From assembly GCA_963643985.1 (NCBI GenBank), contig CAVINP010000054.1, positions 1 to 12,862 on the forward strand: a DNA stretch of 12,862 nucleotides. Reading direction: 5' to 3'. Each line of letters starts with the position of its first letter. Positions within the stretch are counted from its first letter, which is position 1. Shown here one piece after another: positions 7,182-12,862 of the stretch. Under the pieces are notes generated by a model. The model was not told where the DNA came from. It made no database searches and saw only the letters and a list, made by a program, of their open reading frames with translations. The stretch is from SFTH01 sp963643985. Its GTDB lineage: Bacteria > Bacillota > Clostridia > Christensenellales > Aristaeellaceae. The position numbers were made by a program, and so were the translations under genes.

Positions 7182-8360
7182 TCAGTGATGGAACAGGCGC
7201 ATTCCGGTAAATGCCATTGCGATGCCGAACCTGTCGCAGGTCTCGATCACCTGATCGTCGCGAATGGAACCGCCGGGCTGGGCAATGGCCGTCACGCCGC
7301 TCCTGTGGGCGCGCTCGATGTTGTCGCCGAAGGGGAAGAAGGCATCGCTGCCCAGCGCCACATCCGTGACCGTGTCCAGATAGGCACGCTTTTCGTCCTT
7401 CGTGAAAGGCTCGGGTCTGCGGGTGAAGAGCCGCTCCCACGCGCCGTCGCGCAGCACATCCTGCGCATCGTCGGAGATGTAGACATCGATGGCGTTGTCG
7501 CGGTCGGGTCTGCCGATGTCCGCACGGAAGGGCAGGTTCAGCACCTTCTCGTGCTGGCGCAGATGCCAGTTGTCGGCCTTGCCGCCCGCCAGCCGCGTGC
7601 AGTGGATGCGGCTCTGCTGGCCCGCGCCGATGCCGATGGCCTGGCCGTCCTTGGCAAAGCAGACGGAATTGGACTGGGTGTACTTGAGCGCGATGAGAGA
7701 GATGATCAGGTCACGTTTCTCGGCAGCCGTGAGCGTCTTTTTCGCCGTGACCACATTGCCGAGGAGCGCCTCATTGATTTCAAAGGTGTTTCGGCCCTGT
7801 TCGAACGTGATGCCAAAGCACATCTTGCGCTCGATGGGCGCGGGCACGTAGTCGGGGTTCATCTTCAGTATCAGATAATTGCCCTTGCGCTTGCGCTTGA
7901 GTATGGCCAGTGCCTCCTCATCGTAGTCGGGGGCAATCACGCCGTCGGAGACCTCGTGCTCGATCAGCTTCGCGGTTGCAACGTCGCAGACATCGCTCAG
8001 GGAGATGAAGTCGCCGAAGGAGGACATGCGGTCCGCGCCGCGTGCACGCGCATAGGCATTTGCCAGCGGGGAAAGCTCCAGATCCTCGGGCACAAAACAG
8101 ATCTTGCGCAGCACTTCGCTCAGATCCGTGCCGATGGCCGCGCCCGCAGGGCTGACATGCTTGAAGGAGGTCGCAGCGGCAACGCCCGTCGCAGCCTTGA
8201 GTTCGTTGACCAGCTGCCAGCCGTTCATGGCGTCCAGCAGGTTAATGTAGCCGGGGCGGCCGTTGACGACCGTGATGGGCATATCTCCCGCTTCAACGAA
8301 CACGCGTGCGGGTTTCTGATTGGGGTTGCAGCCGTACTTCAAAGCGATTTCCTGTACCAT
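7182..8360 (-). CDS. purH: AICAR transformylase, stand-alone (PurH C-terminal domain only)
   Basis: This 392-residue enzyme transfers a formyl group from 10-formyl-THF to AICAR, giving FAICAR. It matches the C-terminal part of bifunctional PurH: SFKHVSPAGAA with the catalytic Lys67-His68 pair, NSVCFAKDGQAIGIGAGQQS (231-250) running into RIHCTRLAG, DAFFPFGDN (339-347) and QPGGSIRDDQ (361-370). The MGS-like N-terminal cyclohydrolase domain of usual PurH (about 520 residues in total) is absent. The protein starts directly at MVQEIALKYGCNPNQKPA, so it is a separate enzyme and not a truncation. The cyclohydrolase is provided by the gene just upstream, whose stop lies 3 bases before this ATG. The ribosome binding site GAGGAGGG lies inside the end of that gene. 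The stop TGA touches the assembly gap. Confidence 0.94.
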   Translation of the reverse strand: MVQEIALKYGCNPNQKPARVFVEAGDMPITVVNGRPGYINLLDAMNGWQLVNELKAATGVAAATSFKHVSPAGAAIGTDLSEVLRKICFVPEDLELSPLANAYARARGADRMSSFGDFISLSDVCDVATAKLIEHEVSDGVIAPDYDEEALAILKRKRKGNYLILKMNPDYVPAPIERKMCFGITFEQGRNTFEINEALLGNVVTAKKTLTAAEKRDLIISLIALKYTQSNSVCFAKDGQAIGIGAGQQSRIHCTRLAGGKADNWHLRQHEKVLNLPFRADIGRPDRDNAIDVYISDDAQDVLRDGAWERLFTRRPEPFTKDEKRAYLDTVTDVALGSDAFFPFGDNIERAHRSGVTAIAQPGGSIRDDQVIETCDRFGIAMAFTGMRLFHH

Positions 8361-8363
8361 GTT

Positions 8364-9068
8364 TCAGCCCTCCTCGCCGTTGCGGTTGATGATGCGCTGC
8401 GTATACTTGCCGGTCTCGGGATCGAGCATCTCCGTCCAGAGGGAAACGCGGTTGTCCCGGTTCAAGGCATTCCAGATGCCGTCCGTCATTTCTTCAAAGC
8501 TGCCCGAGAGGCTTGTCAGCTCCGGCTCGCCCTCAAAGGACGGGATCGGCTTGCCGTCGGACAGATAGGTATGCAAAAAGCGTGCCGTGCCGGGAAGTAT
8601 GGCCTCGTACTCGAAGAAGTTGCGCGTGCAGCTCCTGCCCTGATCGTCGCCGCTCTTGAGTATGCCCATTTCGACATGACCGTCATTTTTCACGATCATG
8701 CTCACGCGGGGCGTGAAGTTCGGCGCGTCCGGCTCGAAGCGGCGCGTGCGCAGGGCTTCGGTGAAGCTGTGGCCGCTGCGCAGAAAGTCGCGTATGGTGT
8801 CGGTCTGGTCGCCGTTGGTGACGATGGTCGCATCTCCCATGCGGCGCACGGGGGCGTAGATGATCAGGCTCGGGTCAACCATCTTCGCGGGGTCGTAGGC
8901 CTCGGTGCGGATGCCGTCCCCGGTGGTCACGAAGACGCGGTTGCGTGAGTTTTCGCTGCGGCCCATGATGAAATAGGCCATGAAAATTTTGCCGCTTTGG
9001 GTGCACCCCGCCACGAGACCGCGGCCGGGATAGCTCGTTGCGCCGATGCGCTCAAAGAGAGTCTGCAT
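8364..9068 (-). CDS. purO: IMP cyclohydrolase, archaeal PurO type
   Basis: This 234-residue protein belongs to the PurO-type IMP cyclohydrolase family, which closes the purine ring of FAICAR to give IMP. It is unrelated in fold to the MGS-like cyclohydrolase domain of PurH. Family features are SYPGRGLVAG (12-21), FMAYFIMGRSENSRNRVF (29-46), the conserved YAPVRRMGDATIVTNGDQTD (71-90) and FTPRVSMI (118-125). It is somewhat longer than archaeal PurO (about 200 residues). Its place between purN and the stand-alone transformylase strongly supports the role. ATG 9068 lies inside the end of purN (17-base overlap including both stop and start codons), with GGAGGAG at 9076-9082. The family assignment is from motif memory; the operon context makes the function likely. 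Confidence 0.87.
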   Translation of the reverse strand: MQTLFERIGATSYPGRGLVAGCTQSGKIFMAYFIMGRSENSRNRVFVTTGDGIRTEAYDPAKMVDPSLIIYAPVRRMGDATIVTNGDQTDTIRDFLRSGHSFTEALRTRRFEPDAPNFTPRVSMIVKNDGHVEMGILKSGDDQGRSCTRNFFEYEAILPGTARFLHTYLSDGKPIPSFEGEPELTSLSGSFEEMTDGIWNALNRDNRVSLWTEMLDPETGKYTQRIINRNGEEG

Positions 9069-9660
9069 GATTTTTCTCCTCCGTAATCTGCTTTGAAACC
9101 AGCTGCACCGCGTAGGGAAGCAATATCCACTCGGCCTGCTGCATCACGCGCAGCTGCAGCGTTTCGGGGGTGTCGCCGTCGCAGACGGGCACGGCCTTCT
9201 GCACGATGATCTCGCCGCCGTCGGGAATTTCATTGACGAAGTGCACCGTCGCACCCGTGAGCTTTACGCCGCGGGCCAGTGCCGCCTCGTGCACGCGCAG
9301 GCCGTAGTAGCCCTCGCCGCAAAACGCAGGGATCAGCGAGGGATGGATGTTGAGTATGCGCCGGGGATAGCGGCGCGTGAAATCGGGGGAAAGTATGGCC
9401 AGGAAGCCCGCCAGCACGATCAGGTCGATGCTGTTCCGCTCAAGAAGTGCGATAAGCTCCGCCTCGAACTCGGCCCTGCTGCGGCCGCGGCTGACGCAGG
9501 TGACGGCAGGTATGCCCGCTTTCTTTGCACGCTCCAAGGCGTAGGCAGCGGGCACATTGGAGATGACCAGCGCAAGGCAGGCGTCCGGCATCTGCGTATC
9601 GATCAGCGCCTGCAGGTTCGTGCCGCCGCCGGAGACGAGCACCGCCACGCGAGCGCTCAC
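9052..9660 (-). CDS. purN: Phosphoribosylglycinamide formyltransferase (GAR transformylase)
   Basis: This 202-residue enzyme formylates GAR with 10-formyl-THF, the third step of the pathway. Visible motifs are [12 protein letters not shown] (7-18), [12 protein letters not shown] (83-94), [10 protein letters not shown] (104-113, Asn104 and His106 at the active site) and [17 protein letters not shown] (136-152, with His140 and catalytic Asp147). The start codon is GTG (9660-9658). It overlaps the purM stop as GTGA, which suggests translational coupling with purM, and GAGGAAAAGG lies upstream within purM. Its 3' end overlaps the purO start by 17 bases. The length is normal. Confidence 0.96.
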   Translation of the reverse strand: MSARVAVLVSGGGTNLQALIDTQMPDACLALVISNVPAAYALERAKKAGIPAVTCVSRGRSRAEFEAELIALLERNSIDLIVLAGFLAILSPDFTRRYPRRILNIHPSLIPAFCGEGYYGLRVHEAALARGVKLTGATVHFVNEIPDGGEIIVQKAVPVCDGDTPETLQLRVMQQAEWILLPYAVQLVSKQITEEKNHADSL

Positions 9661-10697
9661 GCGAGCACCACCTTTTCCTCACCGGCACAAATGCGGCCGA
9701 TGATCCGGGCGTTCTCGCCGTTTTCCTTCAAAATTTCAAGGGCGCGGTCCGCATCGTCACGGCCCACGGTCAGCACCATGCCGCTGCCCATGTTGAAGGT
9801 GTTGAACATGTCGCGGCGGGAGATGTGCCCCGTCTTTTCGATGAGATCAAATATCGGCGGGATTTCGAGCGCAGATACATCGATTTTTGCGCAGAGGCCT
9901 GCCGGCAGGGAGCGCGGAATGTTTTCATAGAAGCCGCCGCCCGTGATGTGGGAGATGCCCTTGACGGTCAGCTGCGAGATCAGCGCCAGCACGGGCAGAA
10001 CATAGATGCGCGTGGGCTCCAGCAGCGCCTCACCCAGCGTCCGGCCCAGTTCGTCGGAATATACGGCGAGGTTCTTTTCGTTCACGTCGAACACCTTGCG
10101 CACCAGAGAGAAGCCGTTGGAGTGTACACCCGAGGATGCCAGTGAAATCAGCACGTCGCCCGGCTCGATGGCGGCGGAATTCAGGATTTTGTCCCGATCC
10201 ACCACGCCGACCGAGAAGCCCGCCAGATCGTATTCATTTTCGGGATAGAAACCCGGCATTTCGGCCGTCTCGCCGCCGACCAGCGCGCAGCCGGCCTGCA
10301 CGCAGCCCTCTGCCACGCCCGATACGATGGCGGCGATCTTCTCCGGCACGTTTTTGCCGCAGGCGATGTAGTCCAGGAAGGTCAGCGGCTTTGCGCCGCA
10401 GCAGATGATGTCGTTGACGCACATGGCCACGCAGTCGATGCCGACCGTGTCATGCTTGTCCATCAAAAAGGCGATCTTGAGCTTTGTGCCCACGCCGTCC
10501 GTGCCCGATACCAGCACGGGGCGCACAAGGCCCGTCATGTCCAGTTCAAACAGGCCGCCGAAGCCGCCGATGCCGTCCAGCACGCCGGGGATGTTCGTGC
10601 GTGCCACATGCTTTTTCATCAGTTCGACCGCGCGATAGCCCGCCGTGATGTCCACACCGGCCGCCGCATAGCTTTCCGATCTCGATTGGGTGTTCAT
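9657..10697 (-). CDS. purM: Phosphoribosylformylglycinamidine cyclo-ligase (AIR synthetase)
   Basis: This 346-residue enzyme cyclises FGAM to AIR with ATP. Family motifs are [16 protein letters not shown] (9-24), [15 protein letters not shown] (63-77), [20 protein letters not shown] (86-105), [14 protein letters not shown] (137-150), [13 protein letters not shown], and [13 protein letters not shown] in the C-terminal half. The length is normal for the family. ATG 10697 lies 3 bases after the purF-like stop, and its ribosome binding site GGGAGGG is inside the last codons of that gene. Its stop overlaps the purN start by 3 bases. Confidence 0.97.
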   Translation of the reverse strand: MNTQSRSESYAAAGVDITAGYRAVELMKKHVARTNIPGVLDGIGGFGGLFELDMTGLVRPVLVSGTDGVGTKLKIAFLMDKHDTVGIDCVAMCVNDIICCGAKPLTFLDYIACGKNVPEKIAAIVSGVAEGCVQAGCALVGGETAEMPGFYPENEYDLAGFSVGVVDRDKILNSAAIEPGDVLISLASSGVHSNGFSLVRKVFDVNEKNLAVYSDELGRTLGEALLEPTRIYVLPVLALISQLTVKGISHITGGGFYENIPRSLPAGLCAKIDVSALEIPPIFDLIEKTGHISRRDMFNTFNMGSGMVLTVGRDDADRALEILKENGENARIIGRICAGEEKVVLA

Positions 10698-10700
10698 GAT

Positions 10701-12125
10701 TTATTCCCTCCCGTCCCAGCAGTAGGTGCACAGCTTGCATTTGTCCACGCCGATGGCCTCGATCACGCCCTCGAGCGACTGAAACTCGAGGGAGGCAAAG
10801 CCAAACTTTTCGCAGATCGCCGCACGCAGCTTCTTGCCGCGCTCGGTGTTGAAGTCACTGTATTCGTCGATGTACTCAAGGCCGTCCTCGCCCTCAAGCT
10901 CGACGATGATGCGCCGCGCCAGCAGGTCCATGTCGGATGTCGCGCGGGAGAAGTTCAGGTATTTGCAGCCGTACATGATCGGCGGGCAGGCCGAGCGCAT
11001 GTGTACCGACTTTGCGCCGTTCGCGTAGAGGAAGTCGACCGTCTCACGCAGCTGCGTGCCGCGCACGATGGAATCGTCCACGAAGAGCAGGTTCTTGCCC
11101 TCGATCAGCTCCGGCACGGGGATCTGCTTCATCTTGGCGATCTTGTTGCGGTCGCTCTGGTTGGTCGGCATGAAGGAGCGCGACCAGGTGGGGGTGTACT
11201 TGATGAACGCCCGCGCAAACGGTATGCCGGACTCGTTCGCATAGCCGATGGCGTGGGGCGTGCCCGAATCCGGCACACCGCCGACGTAGTCGATATTCTC
11301 GGCATTGCCCGCTTCCTTGTCGTGCTTGGCCATGATGGCGCCGTTGCGGTAGCGCATGACCTCGACGTTCGTGCCCTCGTAGGACGAGGTCGGATAGCCG
11401 TAGTAGCTCCAGAGGAAGGAACAGACGCGCATCTTTTCGCCGGGGGCCTGCAGGCGGATGCATTCGCTGTCCGTCAGCTCCACGATTTCGCCCGGGCCAA
11501 GCTCCGCATAGGGCTCACAGCCGAGCTTGGCATAGGCGAAGGATTCAAAGGAGACGCACATGCAGTCCTCGCCTTTGCCGATCAGCACCGGCAGCCGTCC
11601 CAGACGATCGCGTGCGGCGATGATGCGGCCGTCATCCTTGAGGATCAGTATCGTGGCGCTGCCATCGATCTCCTTCTGGGCAAAGCGTATGCCCTCGACA
11701 AAGTCACTCTTCTGGTTGATGAGCGCCGCGATCAGCTCCGTGCCGTTCACACGGCCGCCGGTCATGGCCTCGAAGTGCCCGCCGCTGAAGGAGAGGTACT
11801 GGCGGATCAGCTCCTCGGCGTTGTTGATGATGCCCACCACGCACAGCGCGTACACGCCCAGGTTGGAGCGGATCAGCAGCGGCTGCGGATAGGTGTCGCT
11901 GATACAGCCGATGGCCGCACAGCCGTGCATGTCACTGAATATGTGCTCGAACTTCGTGCGAAACGGCGCATTTTCAATGTGGTGGATCTGGCGCTGCAGG
12001 CCGATATCCTTGTCATAGGCCGCCATGCCGCCGTACTTTGTGCCCAGATGGGAGTGATAGTCCACGCCGAAAAAGGTATCCTCAATCGCGTCACGCCGCG
12101 CGACCATGCCGAAAAAACCGCCCAT
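10701..12125 (-). CDS. purF: PurF-like amidophosphoribosyltransferase without the catalytic N-terminal Cys
   Basis: This 474-residue protein occupies the PurF slot, making phosphoribosylamine from PRPP. The phosphoribosyltransferase half is intact: VGGVPDSGTPHAIGYA (281-296), RSFMPTNQSDR (316-326) and the PRPP loop FVDDSIVRGTQL (348-359). The four iron-sulfur ligands of B. subtilis-type PurF appear kept: Cys235 (VCSF), Cys387 (YGCKY), Cys466 and Cys469 (CTYC), with an extra Cys463. The glutaminase half is not canonical. The N-terminus is MGGFFGMV instead of (M)CGVFGI, so Gly2 replaces the nucleophile Cys. The GHxRYST region reads IGCISDTYPQ (72-81) and the HNGNLTN region reads VGIINNAEEL (97-106). 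The start is secure: GGAGG lies 7 bases upstream (12132-12136), and no Cys codon is near. The enzyme may use ammonia, or differ in another way. I recall similar MGGFFG proteins in Bacteroidota and Clostridia. Confidence 0.85.
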   Translation of the reverse strand: MGGFFGMVARRDAIEDTFFGVDYHSHLGTKYGGMAAYDKDIGLQRQIHHIENAPFRTKFEHIFSDMHGCAAIGCISDTYPQPLLIRSNLGVYALCVVGIINNAEELIRQYLSFSGGHFEAMTGGRVNGTELIAALINQKSDFVEGIRFAQKEIDGSATILILKDDGRIIAARDRLGRLPVLIGKGEDCMCVSFESFAYAKLGCEPYAELGPGEIVELTDSECIRLQAPGEKMRVCSFLWSYYGYPTSSYEGTNVEVMRYRNGAIMAKHDKEAGNAENIDYVGGVPDSGTPHAIGYANESGIPFARAFIKYTPTWSRSFMPTNQSDRNKIAKMKQIPVPELIEGKNLLFVDDSIVRGTQLRETVDFLYANGAKSVHMRSACPPIMYGCKYLNFSRATSDMDLLARRIIVELEGEDGLEYIDEYSDFNTERGKKLRAAICEKFGFASLEFQSLEGVIEAIGVDKCKLCTYCWDGRE

Positions 12126-12131
12126 GTCTGC

Positions 12132-12136
12132 CTCCG
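12132..12136 (-). promoter_or_regulatory. Ribosome binding site fixing the PurF-like start
   Basis: GGAGG on the - strand lies 6 bases before ATG 12125, in the 12-base spacer after the purC stop codon. It settles that the protein begins MGGFFG. A start that would expose a Cys at position 1 or 2 is not available. Confidence 0.85.
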
Positions 12137-12137
12137 C

Positions 12138-12848
12138 TTATGCGCCCAGCACGCGCTTCATCATTTCCTGATATGCATCCTCAACATTGCCCAGATCGCG
12201 ACGGAAGCGATCCTTGTCCAGCTTCTCGTGGGTCTGCTTGTCCCAGAAGCGGCAGGTGTCGGGGCTGATCTCGTCCGCCAGCACGATCGTGCCGTCCGAG
12301 AGGCGGCCGAACTCCAGCTTGAAGTCGATCAGATCCACGCCGCACTTGTCAAAGAAATTTTTGAGCTGCGCGTTGATCCTGAAGGCCATGGACTTGATGG
12401 TTTCGATCTCGTCCTTCGTGGCCAGCTTCAGCGCCAGCGCATGGTATTCGTTGAGCAGCGGATCGCCCAGCTCGTCATTCTTATAGGAAAACTCGATCGT
12501 CGGATTTTCAAAGCGGATGCCTTCTTCCACGCCGTACCTCTTGGAGAAGGAGCCTGCGGAGACGTTGCGGATGATGACCTCCAGCGGCACGATGGACACC
12601 TTGCGCACCAGCGTCTCGCGCTCGGAAAGCTCCTCCACGAAGTGCGTCTTCACACCCGCCTTTTCCAGCATCTGCATCAGATAGTTCGTCATGCGGTTGT
12701 TGATGACGCCCTTGCCGGAGATCGTGCCCTTCTTCAGGCCGTTGAACGCAGTGGCATCGTCCTTGTAGGATACGATTACATACTCGGGATTTTCGGTTGC
12801 ATATACCTTCTTGGCCTTGCCTTCGTAGAGCTGAGTGGTCTTTTCCAT
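12138..12848 (-). CDS. purC: SAICAR synthetase (phosphoribosylaminoimidazole-succinocarboxamide synthase)
   Basis: This 236-residue enzyme joins aspartate to CAIR with ATP. Motifs are [10 protein letters not shown] (7-16), [14 protein letters not shown] (87-100), the ligand-binding LIDFKLEFG (173-181) and [13 protein letters not shown] (191-203). The length is normal. ATG 12848 has CGGAGG (12857-12862) at the very edge of the window, so anything further upstream is unseen. It is the first visible gene of the pur operon; purE commonly precedes purC, but this cannot be checked here. Confidence 0.97.
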   Translation of the reverse strand: MEKTTQLYEGKAKKVYATENPEYVIVSYKDDATAFNGLKKGTISGKGVINNRMTNYLMQMLEKAGVKTHFVEELSERETLVRKVSIVPLEVIIRNVSAGSFSKRYGVEEGIRFENPTIEFSYKNDELGDPLLNEYHALALKLATKDEIETIKSMAFRINAQLKNFFDKCGVDLIDFKLEFGRLSDGTIVLADEISPDTCRFWDKQTHEKLDKDRFRRDLGNVEDAYQEMMKRVLGA

Positions 12849-12862
12849 GATAATTACCTCCG

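Noticed and set aside
5842..7188. Open frame of 448 codons opposite purD
   Set aside because: It is antisense to purD and runs through the N gap, so part of it is unknown sequence.
5803..7440. A longer purD reading upstream through the gap (545 codons)
   Set aside because: The extension exists only because N bases hide stops, and it enters the transformylase gene in the wrong frame. ATG 7077 with its ribosome binding site is the real start.
7185..8948. Open frame of 587 codons opposite the AICAR transformylase and purO
   Set aside because: It spans two real genes on the other strand and has no recognisable domain; the codon pattern follows the G/C third-position bias of the genes opposite.
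1..12862. CRISPR arrays, tRNA or rRNA genes, insertion sequences, riboswitches
   Set aside because: I looked for regularly spaced direct repeats, tRNA-like cloverleafs, transposase motifs and purine riboswitch features and saw none. A riboswitch or promoter for the pur operon would lie beyond the right edge.

Overview
The window comes from a high-GC member of the Firmicutes/Bacillota, most likely a gut-type Clostridia. The evidence is strong G/C preference at third codon positions, GGAGG ribosome binding sites before most genes, a long single-chain clostridial-type PurL, a FeoB-associated Cys-rich small protein and a YkuD-type L,D-transpeptidase. I cannot place it more precisely. Bases 7092-7181 are unknown (N).

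Left part (1-1961, + strand). The window opens in the last codons of feoB (ferrous iron transporter), followed by a 45-residue FeoB-associated Cys-rich membrane protein and a strong rho-independent terminator. Next comes a small winged-helix regulator resembling the DNA-binding part of DtxR/MntR, but without the usual metal ligands. Then comes a secreted protein with two bacterial Ig-like domains and a C-terminal L,D-transpeptidase domain.

Right part (12848-2073, - strand). This is a compact purine biosynthesis operon, in transcription order purC, purF-like, purM, purN, purO-type IMP cyclohydrolase, stand-alone AICAR transformylase (the C-terminal half of PurH), [N gap], purD, purL. Genes overlap or lie a few bases apart, except around the gap and before purL (37 bases). 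The promoter, and possibly purE, lie beyond the right edge. The operon converges on the transpeptidase gene at a hairpin that can act as a terminator in both directions.

Together the operon covers nearly all of the route from PRPP to IMP: PurF, PurD, PurN, PurL, PurM, PurC, AICAR transformylase and IMP cyclohydrolase. PurE/K and PurB are not in the window. Two points depart from the textbook pathway. The PurF-like enzyme has Gly where the glutaminase nucleophile Cys should be, and it has lost the other glutamine-site motifs, while its PRPP loop and iron-sulfur cysteines remain. The last two steps are done by two separate proteins, with an archaeal-type PurO in place of the PurH cyclohydrolase domain.

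A further pattern is a G-rich heptad repeat, roughly AGGGAYY, found at four gene ends. In all four it has the G-rich strand in the mRNA sense. In purD and purL it supplies the last two codons and the stop.
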